Shown: positions 34,304 through 44,215, counted from the stretch's first letter. The stretch is 64,000 nt of DNA from Actinomycetota bacterium (GCA_026393115.1 JAPLAU010000028.1:93715-157714); one strand, 5' to 3'. The notes: a model not told the origin generated them from the letters alone. Program-made: numbers and translations.

Positions 34304-35385
34304 TCACCTCGTCAGGGTTTCGGCGAGCCAGTCGGCAAGTCGGTACCGGGGAGCAGGCCCGAGGTTGTGGCAGCAATGGTCACCGAGGGGCTCAAGGTCG
34401 ATGGTCAGCTCGCAGTTCGTGGCAAGTTCCCGGAGCACGTCGAGACAGCCAATGGGGATCTCGTCCAGGGCACCATGCAAGAAATACGTTGGGCAGGTGA
34501 GCCTCCCCAGGACTGGTCTCACGTCCAGGGAGACGCGTACATGTTCGCGGGCGGCGACCAAGTCGACCGCCTTGGAGACGTACCTCCACCCCTCTTTAGT
34601 TAGAGGTGTCTCGGCCTCCCATTCGTCCATGTCGACGAAGCCACCCCACGATACGCAAGCGGCGAAGCGGCGGTCCATCGACGCCGACTCTAGGGCGTAG
34701 TACCCGCCGAGACTGCGCCCTAGTACCCCCACGCGTCGAGGATCGGTCCAAGTCCGAGTCAGTGATCGAGGACAGCAGACGTGTAACGATGGAAACCAGG
34801 ACCGAGTTCGACGTCGGTCCACATCTCGCCCTGACCGGGTCCGTCGAAGGTCACCGTGGCGATCCCACGCTCGAGGAGTAAGTTCTCGAAGAGGTAACTC
34901 TCCTCCTTGGTGCTCTCGAGGCCGCCAATCAGAATCGCCACCGGTCCGCGCCCGAGGCGGTCAGTGGGGACTCGCTCGTACCCCGGGATTATTGAGCCCT
35001 CAAACTTGAGTTCGAAGCGTTGGGCCGTCGGCGTGAACAGCGGTGCCGCCCTTCGGTACAAATCGACCTTCCTGCGCTGGCCCGGCTGGCGATCTACGTT
35101 CCACCACAGGAACTGCGCATACTGAGCGCACATAGATGCGAAGAACAGGAACTGGCCGGCCGTCTTCCGGCGATCGAGTGCCAGCGCCGCGTCGGCCTGT
35201 TTCTCGTAGTCGTCCGCGCGTCCCATCCAGAAGTCGAACCAGGGCTGTTCGGAATCGCGGCGCTGCGCCGCGATCAGGTCGGCGAACGGGACGCCATCCA
35301 TGAGCAGGCGACCCCAGTTCAGCATCTCCTGCTCGGCAGACGGACTCTCCGACGTTTTGTCCGGCCCGCGTTCCGCGTGAGTCAA
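34304..35385 (-). pseudogene. 2,6-dihydroxypseudooxynicotine hydrolase homologue, frameshifted
   Basis: Two overlapping frames together encode one alpha/beta hydrolase. The upstream part (open to 35535; TTG 35385 with AAGGGAG 8 nt before it is the likely start) has DLYRRAAPLFTP, ILIGGLESTKEESY and TFDGPGQGEM, ending at a TGA at 34761. The other frame continues at once with WTDPRRVGVLGRSLGGYYAL (nucleophile Ser codon 34712-34714), CVSWGGF, HGALDEIP (Asp) and LGDHCCHNLG (His). One base missing near 34759-34765 restores a continuous protein resembling the C-C hydrolase of Arthrobacter nicotine degradation, which yields 2,6-dihydroxypyridine and methylaminobutyrate. It could be a real mutation or an assembly error. 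Confidence 0.8.
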
Positions 35386-35558
35386 GGTCCGAACTCCCTT
35401 CTTGTGTAGTCCGACAGTGAAGGAAAGCGGCCCCGTCTGATTAGGACCCAAGGCGACGAATCCTGCCACGGCTTTGACGGATGGACATAAAGCCCTCGAC
35501 CCCATCCAGGGTGAGGATAGCGTGAACACGGACAACTGATTTAGAAGTGGAGCGCCCG

Positions 35559-37901
35559 ATGAACGACGTAGAATGTGACGGGCCAGCCCCGTACGTAGGA
35601 CGGCGCCTGCCCCGTCGCGAGGACGGCCGCTTGCTCACCGGCACGGGCAAGTTCGTCGACGACGTCGATCTCGTCGGTCAACTTTGGATGCGGGTAGTTC
35701 GCTCGCCAATCGCCCATGCGCGCATCGAATCCGTCGACACCTCGATCGCGTCTGCCTTGCCTGGGGTGGCACTCGTACTCACCGGTGTGGACGTCGCGCA
35801 TCTAGGCAGGGTTCCGCTGGAGCAAGTCGGCTTTCATGAGGTGTTTCCTGATCTCGAGGAGCACACTCATCCGGTCCTGGCCCATGACGTCGTCAACTAT
35901 GTTGGGCAGCCGGTGGCGGCGGTGTTCGCGACGAGCCCCTACGGAGCCGAAGATGCGGCGGAGCATGTCTCGATCGAGTACGAGGCGTTGACGCCGCAGC
36001 TGGATCCTATCCGGGCCGCCAGCCAGCCGCCGCTGCACGGGTCGTTCAGTAACGAAGCGGCCACCATCATCAAGCGCTATGGCGACGTGGAGTCAGCATT
36101 CGGGAATGCCTCGCACGTTGTACACGCGGAGTATTTCGTGGGACGGCACTCAGGAGTCCCGCTTGAGACCCGCGGAATCGTCGTTGAGCCGGATCCGGGC
36201 CGTGACGAACTGTGCATTTGGGGAACGGTCCATGTTCATGACTGCAGACGAATTATCGCAATGATGCTCGGTATGCCGACCACAAGCATCCGCATGCGCA
36301 CCTGCGACATCGGAGGCAATTTCGGGGTCCGTGGAGGCGTCTTTCCCGAATACCCGCTTGCCGCCTATGCCGCACGTCGCCTGCGTCGGCCAGTGAAGTG
36401 GGTCGAGGACCGTCTTGAGCACATGACCGGGATCGCTCACGCGCGAGAGCAGGTCCACCGCATCTCGGGCGCATTTGACAAGTCGGGCCGAATTTTAGGG
36501 CTCAAGGACGAGATCTGGCACAACCACGGCGCTTTCCTGCGACAGGCGGAGCCTCTGGTCAGCGACATCACGGCAGGAATGGTGTTCGGTCCGTACCGGG
36601 TACCTGCCTACGAAGCGGTTCTGCACGCGGTACTGACAAACAAGACGCCACTGTCGGCATATCGTGCCCCGGGCCGCTACGAAGGGACGTTCGCGCGCGA
36701 ACGTCTGCTAGATCGGGCAGCCGCGGAACTCGGAGTAGGAAAGGAGCAGATACGAAGGACCAACCTACTCAGCGCCGAGGACCTACCGTGGCAGCCAGGC
36801 CTTGACATTGTCTTTGAGCCCTACCTGTTCGATTCCGGCGACGTCCGAGACCACTTTGACAAGGCGCTCGCCGCGGCCGGGTTCGACGCTTGGCAGGAAG
36901 AGTGCGTTGCCGCGCGGGCCCAAGGGCGCTTGCTCGGCACCGGCATCGGCGTGCTCATGGACAAGGCGGGACTCGGACTGTACGAGACTGGAAGTGTAGA
37001 GGTCGATTCCACAGGTCGGGTGCGTGTGCTCACGGGTGCCTCTTCGGTGGGCCAGGGAATCGAGACTGTCCTGGCGCAGATTGTCGCCGACGTGCTCCAG
37101 GTCGACCCCGGCCTCATTGACGTGCTGCACAGCGATACGGCCCTGGTGCCAGACGGGGTCGGATCTTGGTCCAGTCGCAGCACCGTTATCGCGGGAGGGG
37201 CCGCTCGCGAAGCGGCCGTGAAGGTTGTGGCGAAGGCACGTCGGGTAGCGGCCAAGATGCTGGAGGCCGACGAAGGCGACCTGGAACTGACGGAGGGTCG
37301 GATAGCGGTCAGAGGCGATACCGAAAAGGGGCTGACACTGGCCGAGATAGCAGGCGCCTGGGACGGCTGGACTGCCCGTTTGAACGGAGATGAACCCGGA
37401 CTTCGTGCCGACTCAGTTTATGTGGAGCATCACATGAACTACCCCTTTGGTGTGACTCTCGCGCAGATCGAGATCGACCCCACCACTGGCGGGCATCGCA
37501 TCCTGCGCTTCTTCACCTCGAGCGAATGCGGTCGAATGATCAACCCGCAGACGACCGAGGGTCAGGTGATCGGTGCAGCGGCACAGGGCATCGGAGGCGC
37601 CCTGTTCGAGGAGTTCGTCTATGACGACGAGGGTCAACCGCTCTCTACGCTGCTCATGGACTACATCATGCCGACTTCCACCGATGTTCCAACAGTGGAG
37701 GTGTACCTCACCGAGGACGCTCCCACCCGGGACAATCCCATGGGCGCCAAGGGTCTCGGTGAGGTCGGACTCATCGCAGTTGGCGCGGCCATCGCGAGCG
37801 CCATTGACGACGCGGTCGGGGCGACGGACGGGATCCGCCGGCTGCCTGCCACCCCGCAGGCGATCTGGGAACTTGTCGGGGCCTCGCGCCAAGCCGATTA
37901 G
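35559..37901 (+). CDS. Molybdenum hydroxylase large subunit A (XDH/KdhL-like)
   Basis: 780 aa from ATG 35559 (GTGGAG 6 nt upstream). Typical xanthine-oxidase family large chain: VGRRLPRREDGRLLTGTGKFVDDV at the start, HPVLAHDVVNYVGQPVAAVFA, GGNFGVRGGVFPEYPLAAYAA (Mo-cofactor loop), then SAYRAPGRYEG, GQGIETVLAQIVADVL, and the active-site Glu in KGLGEVG near 730. The CO dehydrogenase signature AYxCSFR is absent, so it is a carbon-hydroxylating enzyme, not a CO oxidiser. It stands without its own FAD and Fe-S genes; the pair at 45032-46364 is the probable partner. It is divergent from the hydrolase, 173 bp apart. Confidence 0.88.
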   Translation: MNDVECDGPAPYVGRRLPRREDGRLLTGTGKFVDDVDLVGQLWMRVVRSPIAHARIESVDTSIASALPGVALVLTGVDVAHLGRVPLEQVGFHEVFPDLEEHTHPVLAHDVVNYVGQPVAAVFATSPYGAEDAAEHVSIEYEALTPQLDPIRAASQPPLHGSFSNEAATIIKRYGDVESAFGNASHVVHAEYFVGRHSGVPLETRGIVVEPDPGRDELCIWGTVHVHDCRRIIAMMLGMPTTSIRMRTCDIGGNFGVRGGVFPEYPLAAYAARRLRRPVKWVEDRLEHMTGIAHAREQVHRISGAFDKSGRILGLKDEIWHNHGAFLRQAEPLVSDITAGMVFGPYRVPAYEAVLHAVLTNKTPLSAYRAPGRYEGTFARERLLDRAAAELGVGKEQIRRTNLLSAEDLPWQPGLDIVFEPYLFDSGDVRDHFDKALAAAGFDAWQEECVAARAQGRLLGTGIGVLMDKAGLGLYETGSVEVDSTGRVRVLTGASSVGQGIETVLAQIVADVLQVDPGLIDVLHSDTALVPDGVGSWSSRSTVIAGGAAREAAVKVVAKARRVAAKMLEADEGDLELTEGRIAVRGDTEKGLTLAEIAGAWDGWTARLNGDEPGLRADSVYVEHHMNYPFGVTLAQIEIDPTTGGHRILRFFTSSECGRMINPQTTEGQVIGAAAQGIGGALFEEFVYDDEGQPLSTLLMDYIMPTSTDVPTVEVYLTEDAPTRDNPMGAKGLGEVGLIAVGAAIASAIDDAVGATDGIRRLPATPQAIWELVGASRQAD

Positions 37902-38024
37902 TTCACCGATCCCTGCAACCGCGAGCTCGAGGTTTTCAGGTGCAGGCAATGGTTGTCCCAACCGTCCACCACAAGACTCGCCGCATCCTGCAATGACCCA
38001 CTCAATCGACCCAAGGAGACCGTC

Positions 38025-38324
38025 ATGATCCGTCACGTCTTCGCCTGGCGCATTGCGCCCGGCCAAAATCATCAGGAGATCCTGGACCTCCTCAACACGC
38101 TGCCCGAGAAGCTGCCGATCATCAAGTACTGGGAGATCGGGGTGCATCAGGGCGATCCTAGTGACAACGGGGCACCGTGGGACGGCGTGCTGATCTCCGA
38201 CTTCGAGTCGTGGGACGCGCTGGATGAGTACTCGAACGACGCGTATCACGTTTCGGTTGTGGAGAACCTGACGCCCCGGTTCGCGTCTCGCGCCGTCGTT
38301 GATTTCGAGCGGACCGACGCCTGA
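38025..38324 (+). CDS. Dabb (stress-responsive A/B barrel) protein
   Basis: 99 aa from ATG 38025 with AAGGAG 7 nt upstream. It begins MIRHVFAWRIAPGQNHQEILDLL and contains IKYWEIGVHQGDPSDNG, DFESWDALDEYSNDAYHVSVV, the ferredoxin-like Dabb fold. Members are small dimeric proteins, some acting as cyclases or monooxygenase-like enzymes on aromatic ketones. Its stop overlaps the start of the next gene (TGATG), so it belongs to the ring-degradation operon. A direct catalytic role is possible but not shown. Confidence 0.78.
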   Translation: MIRHVFAWRIAPGQNHQEILDLLNTLPEKLPIIKYWEIGVHQGDPSDNGAPWDGVLISDFESWDALDEYSNDAYHVSVVENLTPRFASRAVVDFERTDA

Positions 38325-39259
38325 TGGGGGACAACGCCGACATCCGCGTGGCCACCAGCCCGTGGGGTCCCGATGACCAGCTTGGTGCGCTGAACTTGAT
38401 GACGCCCGCGTCCATGGCCGCGATCATCGCCCGAGCCGACGCATCTCGTGTCTACGACCTCAGCATCGACTACTTCGTAGGCATGCCGAGCTTTCAGGCC
38501 GCGGGCGACCCGGCATACCAGATCTTCATGAGCCACACTCCCCAGGGGACCGTTGTGGATAACCTCAATGGAGTGGGGGAGGCTATCAACCGACACGTGT
38601 GCTATTCCGGCGATGTCATCTTCATGTACACGCATACAGGCACACACATCGACTCGCTCAATCACTTTGGGACCGATGGACAGATCTACAACAACTTCAG
38701 TGCGGAAGACCACCTCGGCTCGCGGCACTGGTTCAAGGGTGGCGCGGAGCAGATCGTTCCAATCGTGTCGCGAGGTGTACTGATCGACGTCGCAGCCCAC
38801 CACGGGGTGGACTGTCTACCCGACTCGTATGCCATCACGGTCGATGATCTACAAGCCGCGCTGTCGGCCGAGGAGTTGAGCATTCAGTCGGGGGACGTTG
38901 TGTTCGTTCGGACCGGCCGCATGCGTTATTGGCCGGACGGATCCCGCACCCTGGGCGATCCACCCGGGCTGTCGCTTGATGCGGCGCGCTGGATCACGGG
39001 CCAGGGCATCGTCGCAATCGGCTCGGACCAGGAGTGTGTCGAGGTTGGGCCGAGTCAACACGAAGACAATTGGCTTCCCGGTCACTGTCACTTCCTTGCC
39101 GAGGCTGGCGTCCCGATGATCGAGTTGGCGAATCTCGAGGAGTTGTCTTCGGATAAGGTGTACGAATTCGCCTGCATCGCCGCACCCATCCGACTCCGGG
39201 GGGCATCAGGTGCTCCCTTGCGTCCGCTGGCGATGCCGCTCCGAGCTGTGGTGCCCTAG
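38324..39259 (+). CDS. Cyclase-family metal-dependent hydrolase
   Basis: 311 aa. The kynurenine-formamidase-like cyclase fold shows the metal motif HTGTHIDSLNHFG (His104, His108, Asp110, His114), the downstream GVLIDVAAHHGVD, GDVVFVRTGRMRYW, and a final PGHCHFLAEAGVPMIELANLEEL. Family members hydrolyse amide or enol bonds, using Zn or Mn. Its tight coupling on both sides (TGATG upstream, 1-nt stop/start overlap with the monooxygenase) suggests action on the product of the hydroxylated pyridine, for example ring opening or hydrolysis of an acyclic amide intermediate. This is inference from position. Confidence 0.8.
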   Translation: MGDNADIRVATSPWGPDDQLGALNLMTPASMAAIIARADASRVYDLSIDYFVGMPSFQAAGDPAYQIFMSHTPQGTVVDNLNGVGEAINRHVCYSGDVIFMYTHTGTHIDSLNHFGTDGQIYNNFSAEDHLGSRHWFKGGAEQIVPIVSRGVLIDVAAHHGVDCLPDSYAITVDDLQAALSAEELSIQSGDVVFVRTGRMRYWPDGSRTLGDPPGLSLDAARWITGQGIVAIGSDQECVEVGPSQHEDNWLPGHCHFLAEAGVPMIELANLEELSSDKVYEFACIAAPIRLRGASGAPLRPLAMPLRAVVP

Positions 39260-40446
39260 TGAGAGCTCTGCGCGTAGCCGTACTCGGCGGATCCATCGCC
39301 GGCCTCAATGCGGCGTTGGCGTTGAGGGATGTCGGTTGCGACGTCGACGTGTATGAGAGGTCACCTCGCACTCTCGAGGGTCTCGGCACTGGAATCGTCG
39401 TGCAGCCCGAACTCGTGCGCTACTTCCTTGAGCGTACTGAGATCGGATTGGACCGCATCAGTGTGGCTTCCAATGGGATGCGCTACTACGCTGCGACCGA
39501 TGAGACGCTCTTGGGAACCGCGGACCGTTCCTGGCGGTTTACGTCGTACAACGCGCTGTACCAGGGCCTGGTCGCGAGCTTCGGGACGGAGCGCTATCAC
39601 CTCGGAATGGCTTTCGATCACTTCGAAGGAGACCTCGATGGCCCCCAGGCCAGTGCAGTCTTCGAGTCCGGTGAGGTCATCACCGCTGACCTCGTGGTGT
39701 GTGCAGACGGAGCCATGTCCCGTGCTCGCCGTCAACTGTTTGAAATTGGCCCAGAGTACGCCGGGTACATCACGTGGCGCGGGCTCGTTGAGCGGGACGG
39801 CGTCGATGGGGACACTTGGGCCTTCTTCGACGACGAATTCACATACGGACTGCTCCCAGACGGCCATTTGATTACCTATCCCATTCCGTCGGTCACGAGC
39901 GATTTGCAGGTCAGCGGGCGCCGTCTGAACTGGCAGTGGTACTGGAACACGAGCGGGGACGACGAGCTGGACCAGTTACTCACCGACGCTAAGGGAGTGC
40001 GTCAGCCGGTATCCGTGCACAACCATGCGCTGCCTTCTGCGACGCTGAACCGTCTTCATCGCCGGGCTGCCGATCAGTTGGGGCCGCACTTCCGCGACCT
40101 GGTGTTGTCCTCCACCGCGCCGTTTGTCACGATCGTCGCCGATAGTGACGTGCCAGCGATGCACAGGGGGCGGATCGTGCTCGTGGGTGACGCGGGTGTC
40201 ACGCCCAGGCCGCATGCGGCTGCCGGTGCGGCCAAGGCTGCCGCCGACGGATGGGAGCTGGGTGCGGCTATTGCATCGCACGGTGGTGACGTGGACGCCG
40301 CGATTGCCAGTTGGGAGCCTCGTCAGTTAGGTCGGGCCCGGGCCTACTTGGCCAAGGTTCGTCGGATGGCAGGAGTGTTGCAGCATGGCGGGCCGTTCGC
40401 ACCGGGTGACCCTCAGAACTTCTTTGGACTTCCCGACTCGGAATAA
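39259..40446 (+). CDS. FAD monooxygenase, 2,6-dihydroxypyridine 3-hydroxylase-like
   Basis: 395 aa single-component flavin hydroxylase. FAD-binding start RVAVLGGSIAGLNAALALRD, then ERSPRTLEGLGTGIVVQPEL, WRFTSYNALYQGLV, VVCADGAMSRARRQL (DG motif), AGYITWRGLVE, and a GD motif GDAGVTPRPHAAAGAAKAAAD. The LGTGIVVQPELV, FTSY and TPRPHAAAG segments closely recall the Arthrobacter nicotinovorans enzyme that hydroxylates 2,6-dihydroxypyridine to 2,3,6-trihydroxypyridine. The GTG start overlaps the cyclase stop. The generic alternative is a salicylate-type hydroxylase, but the pathway context favours the pyridine substrate. Confidence 0.82.
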   Translation: MRALRVAVLGGSIAGLNAALALRDVGCDVDVYERSPRTLEGLGTGIVVQPELVRYFLERTEIGLDRISVASNGMRYYAATDETLLGTADRSWRFTSYNALYQGLVASFGTERYHLGMAFDHFEGDLDGPQASAVFESGEVITADLVVCADGAMSRARRQLFEIGPEYAGYITWRGLVERDGVDGDTWAFFDDEFTYGLLPDGHLITYPIPSVTSDLQVSGRRLNWQWYWNTSGDDELDQLLTDAKGVRQPVSVHNHALPSATLNRLHRRAADQLGPHFRDLVLSSTAPFVTIVADSDVPAMHRGRIVLVGDAGVTPRPHAAAGAAKAAADGWELGAAIASHGGDVDAAIASWEPRQLGRARAYLAKVRRMAGVLQHGGPFAPGDPQNFFGLPDSE

Positions 40447-40494
40447 CCCGTCCGTAGAGTCAGTCACGACCGTCCACCAGAAAGGATCGGTGCC

Positions 40495-41346
40495 ATGAAG
40501 TCAGCGCCGTTTGCCTACGCTCGCGCACACAGCGTTGAAGAGGCGTGCGCAATGCTTGAGTCCGACGAAGACGCCAAGATTGTCGCCGGCGGCCAGAGCC
40601 TTGTGCCGATGATGAACTTACGCCTTGCCTACCCGTCCCGCCTTGTTGATGTCTCCGCAATTCCTGGGCTCAGCGGCATCGAGTCAGGCTCTGATGGCAC
40701 CTTGCGGATCGGCGCGCTGGTCACCCACGCACAAGTGGAACACTCCTCGACGGTGGCCGAGGTCGCTCCAGGGCTTCAAGAGGCCGTACAACACATCGCG
40801 CATCCGCAGATCCGGTCACGGGGGACGATTGGCGGGAGCCTGTGCCATGCCGACGCGGCGGCGGAATGGCCTGTGCTACTGCTCGCGTACGGCGGTTCAG
40901 TCACAGTGCAGGACCGGTCAGCCACGAGAGTCATCTTGGCGGACGACTTGTTCCAGGGCGTCTTTGCTACAGCCTTGAGGCCAACCGAGCTCTTGACACG
41001 CGTGGACCTTCCGGCTGGCCGCCGGCTGGCCTTCAGAGAGATTGAACGCCGGATGGGTGACTACGGTCTTGCACTTGTAGCCGCGACCTGCGATGACATC
41101 GAGGGTCCTTTGCAAAACGTCCGTATTGCAGTGGGAGGCGCTGTCGGTGTGACCGTCAGAGCGAGCGCCGCCGAGGCGGCGGTCGAAGGAAAACGCGGCG
41201 ATCCTGCGGTGGCATCGGAAGCCGCGGAGGCTGCCGTTCGCGAGCTCCGCATCATCGGCGACGCCAACGGCAGCCTCGCCTACAGACGTCATATCGTTCA
41301 CGGCCTGGTCGAGCAGGTCGTCCTCACGTTGGGAGCCGCTCAATGA
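40495..41346 (+). CDS. Molybdenum hydroxylase FAD subunit (module B)
   Basis: 283 aa, with AAAGGA upstream of ATG. CO-dehydrogenase medium-chain family: FAYARAHSVEEACAML, IVAGGQSLVPMMNLRLAYPSRLVDV (FAD motif 1), SRGTIGGSLCHADAAAEWP (motif 2), and LAFREIERRMGDYGLALVAATC. It shuttles electrons from the [2Fe-2S] subunit to an acceptor. It precedes the Fe-S (ATGA overlap) and large subunits, giving a complete LMS-type module. NdhF/KdhM of nicotine degraders belong to this family. Confidence 0.9.
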   Translation: MKSAPFAYARAHSVEEACAMLESDEDAKIVAGGQSLVPMMNLRLAYPSRLVDVSAIPGLSGIESGSDGTLRIGALVTHAQVEHSSTVAEVAPGLQEAVQHIAHPQIRSRGTIGGSLCHADAAAEWPVLLLAYGGSVTVQDRSATRVILADDLFQGVFATALRPTELLTRVDLPAGRRLAFREIERRMGDYGLALVAATCDDIEGPLQNVRIAVGGAVGVTVRASAAEAAVEGKRGDPAVASEAAEAAVRELRIIGDANGSLAYRRHIVHGLVEQVVLTLGAAQ

Positions 41347-41837
41347 TCGCCATGCCTTCTCACACCGCCACCGTTGCAATGGAGGTCAACGACACGACCG
41401 TCGCGGCCGCAGTTGAAACGCGAACGTCGTTGGCCGAGTTTCTGCGCGTCCAAGCCGGACTCACTGGAACGAAACTGGGATGCGAGCACGGCGTCTGTGG
41501 CGCTTGCACGGTGCTGGTGGACGACGAACCCACCCGCGGTTGCCTTGTCTTCGCCGCGCAGGTCGACGGAAAGAAGGTGCGAACCGTCGAGGGCCTCGCG
41601 GATGGTCGCGCGCTCAACAGGCTCCAGCAGGCCTTCCACGAGAACTTCGGCCTCCAGTGCGGTTTCTGCACTGGCGGAATTCTGATGTCGATGACGTCGC
41701 TAATGGAGAAGGAGCCAAATCCTTCTCGGGAGCAGATTGTCGAGTGGCTTTCGGGACACCTGTGTCGATGTACGGGCTACGAGACAATCATCAATGCGGT
41801 ACTCGCGGCTGTCGCCGGAGGAGAGGATTTGCGATGA
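41343..41837 (+). CDS. Molybdenum hydroxylase [2Fe-2S] subunit (module B)
   Basis: 164 aa. N-terminal plant-type [2Fe-2S] domain: LGCEHGVCGACTVLVDDEPTRGC (four Cys); C-terminal helical [2Fe-2S] domain: LQCGFCTGGILMSM and LCRCTGYETI. All eight ligands are present. It overlaps the FAD subunit stop and the large subunit start, both by ATGA, so the three are translated in a fixed ratio. It relays electrons from the Mo site to the FAD subunit. Confidence 0.93.
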   Translation: MIAMPSHTATVAMEVNDTTVAAAVETRTSLAEFLRVQAGLTGTKLGCEHGVCGACTVLVDDEPTRGCLVFAAQVDGKKVRTVEGLADGRALNRLQQAFHENFGLQCGFCTGGILMSMTSLMEKEPNPSREQIVEWLSGHLCRCTGYETIINAVLAAVAGGEDLR

Positions 41838-44215
41838 CGTGGCAAACCAGCAGCCATCGCTCAACCCCGATGGTCGCGGCCCGCTCGGTGGGCCGCAGTG
41901 TCCTCCGAAGCGAGGACCCCCGACTCCTGTCGGGCGGTGGCCGCTACCTGGCGGACCTCTCGCTCCCGCGAGAACTCCACGCAGCGCTTCTGCGCAGCAA
42001 CGAAGCGCATTCCCGCCTCCTCGCGGTCGATGTCTCCGAGGCGCAGGCACTGCCCGGCGTGCATCTCGTCTGGACAGGCGCAGACGTGGCCACGTTCTGT
42101 CAGGGCATCGAGGGTGCACTGGCCGTCGATGGGTGCATCGCAACCGTGATGCCGCTCCTAGCGCGCGACACGTTGCACTACGTGGGCGAGCCCATCGCCC
42201 TGGTCGTGGCGGACTCTCGGGCCATTGCCGAGGACGCCATGGAACTGATCTCGGTAACAACTGAGCCGCTGCCACCTGTTACCGACCCCAATGCCGCTCT
42301 CGAGGCCGGAAGCCCACTGGCCAACGAGCAGCTCGCTGGCAATGTGGGACTGCGCGGCGGAGCAAGTTTTGGGCCCGTCGATGAGTGCTTCGCGGTGGCA
42401 CACCGAGTGGTCGAGGAGACGTACCACACCGGTCGCCTTTCACCGACGCCCATGGAGACTCGTGGAGTCATCGCCAGCTACGACTGGGCGAGCCAGGAAC
42501 TCAAGCTCTGGACGTCGACCCAAATGCCGCACTTGATCAGATATTTCGTCACGGCATACCTGGGGATCCAAGAGAACCTTGTCGAAGTATTGACCCCTGA
42601 CACTGGTGGCGGGTTCGGGCAGAAGGCGCATCTCTTCGTGGAGGAGTTGCTCATGCCCTTGGCGAGTCGTGAACTCAATCGCCCGGTGAAGTGGGTCGAA
42701 GATCGACGCGAAAACCTCATGGTGGCCGGCCAAGCTCACGAGCAATTCATCACCATTGCCTTGGCGCTGGACTCGGACAACCACATCACGGCCATGAGGA
42801 CGCGAGCGCTTGGAGACGGCGGAGCATTCCATCAGCCGCCGTGGAGCATGGCGGTTGAGCCTTGGTGTGCTGCGGCTGTGACACCGCAAGGTGTCTACAA
42901 CGTGAAGACGCTCGAGTACACGTACGAGGCTGCGGCGACGAACAAGGCCCCAGTTGGCGCGTATCGGGGCGTGGGCTACATGGCCGGTACGTATGCACGC
43001 GAGGCGATTATCGATGAGGCCGCCCGAGCCGTTGGCATGTCTCCGTTCGATTTCCGCCGGCTCAACGTCGTGAAACAGCTGCCGTGGGTGAATGGGCAGG
43101 GAGTGACTTACGACGAGGGAAGTTGGCTCGAGTCGATCGACCGACTCGAACAAATGGTCGGATACGAGGAATTCCGTGAGCGTCAACTGGCTGCCAGAGC
43201 GGAGGGCCGATATCTCGGCCTAGGCATCTCGGTATTCGTCGAGAGTACGGGCGAGAGTACAGCCATGGGCAAGGCACACGGCCTCCCAGATGTCTATCAC
43301 GACACTGCCACGGTGCGAATGGATCCGAACGGCACCGTGACCGTGACACTGGGTCTGACTACCCAAGGTCAAGGAAACCGCACCACTGCTGCCCAGGTTG
43401 CTGCGGACATGATGGGAGTTCGCCCAGAGGATGTCACTGTTATCGCGGGCGACTCCACACGCCACACCTATGGGAGCGGAACTGTGGCCAGCCGAGGCGC
43501 GATCATCGCAGCAGGGGCGATTGGTCGCGCGGCCGGACCGCTTCGGGACAAGTTGCTCGCTGTCGCGGCGAACATGCTCGAGATATCGACCGACGACATC
43601 GAGCTAGCCGATGGGAGGGCGTCTGTGCGCGGCGACAGCGAGGCTTCTGTATCTATTGCTGACGTTGCCACTTCCGTCTACTTCGACGATTCGGTCTGGC
43701 CCGAAGGATTCGACCCTGGCCTGGAGGCTACTTTCGCCTACGACGCCGGTCGGCCCATGTTCTCCAACGGCGCCCAGGCCGCCCTGGTAGAGGTCGATCC
43801 ATTCACCGGCTTCGTCACCGTCGACACGATGTATGTCATCGAGGACTGCGGAACGGTCATCAACCCGGGGATTGTCGACGGTCAGATCCGTGGCGGAGCA
43901 GTTCAGGGCATTGGGGCGGCGCTCTTTGAGCAACTTCTGTACGACGATGCCGGACAGTTGACCACCACGACGCTCATGGATTACCACCTCCCCACCGCTG
44001 ACGTGATACCTGTCTTCAAGATTGAGCATCTGCAGACGCCGTCGTCTCATACTTGGAACGGCGCGAAAGGCATGGGCGAGTCGGCGATGATTGCCGCTCC
44101 GGCCGCGGTGCTCAACGCGGTGAACGACGCCATCGCTCCCTTTGGAGCCATCCTGCGCGACATTCCTATTACCCCCGAGGATGTGCTTCGGGCGATCGGC
44201 CAGGTCACCGACTAA
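41834..44215 (+). CDS. Molybdenum hydroxylase large subunit (module B)
   Basis: 793 aa from ATG 41834 (ATGA coupling; the frame extends upstream to 41480 only as a shadow of the Fe-S gene). RSVGRSVLRSEDPRLLSGGGRYLADL, GGGFGQKAHLFVEELLMPLA, NRPVKWVEDRRENLM, VGAYRGVGYMAG and the catalytic Glu in AKGMGESAM show a functional XDH-family Mo subunit. CO signature absent. Together with 40495 and 41343 it forms a heterotrimeric enzyme that hydroxylates an electron-poor heterocycle, analogous to nicotine dehydrogenase or 6-hydroxypseudooxynicotine hydroxylase. Which step it performs cannot be told from sequence. Confidence 0.9.
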   Translation: MTWQTSSHRSTPMVAARSVGRSVLRSEDPRLLSGGGRYLADLSLPRELHAALLRSNEAHSRLLAVDVSEAQALPGVHLVWTGADVATFCQGIEGALAVDGCIATVMPLLARDTLHYVGEPIALVVADSRAIAEDAMELISVTTEPLPPVTDPNAALEAGSPLANEQLAGNVGLRGGASFGPVDECFAVAHRVVEETYHTGRLSPTPMETRGVIASYDWASQELKLWTSTQMPHLIRYFVTAYLGIQENLVEVLTPDTGGGFGQKAHLFVEELLMPLASRELNRPVKWVEDRRENLMVAGQAHEQFITIALALDSDNHITAMRTRALGDGGAFHQPPWSMAVEPWCAAAVTPQGVYNVKTLEYTYEAAATNKAPVGAYRGVGYMAGTYAREAIIDEAARAVGMSPFDFRRLNVVKQLPWVNGQGVTYDEGSWLESIDRLEQMVGYEEFRERQLAARAEGRYLGLGISVFVESTGESTAMGKAHGLPDVYHDTATVRMDPNGTVTVTLGLTTQGQGNRTTAAQVAADMMGVRPEDVTVIAGDSTRHTYGSGTVASRGAIIAAGAIGRAAGPLRDKLLAVAANMLEISTDDIELADGRASVRGDSEASVSIADVATSVYFDDSVWPEGFDPGLEATFAYDAGRPMFSNGAQAALVEVDPFTGFVTVDTMYVIEDCGTVINPGIVDGQIRGGAVQGIGAALFEQLLYDDAGQLTTTTLMDYHLPTADVIPVFKIEHLQTPSSHTWNGAKGMGESAMIAAPAAVLNAVNDAIAPFGAILRDIPITPEDVLRAIGQVTD

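Noticed and set aside
41480..41833. N-terminal extension of the module B large subunit
   Set aside because: It overlaps the Fe-S subunit gene and is Arg-rich nonsense; ATG 41834 has exact ATGA coupling.
35559..44215. Aerobic CO dehydrogenase (coxLMS) annotation for the Mo-hydroxylase genes
   Set aside because: Both large subunits lack the AYxCSFR active-site loop of form I CO dehydrogenase, and the neighbours fit heterocycle hydroxylation.
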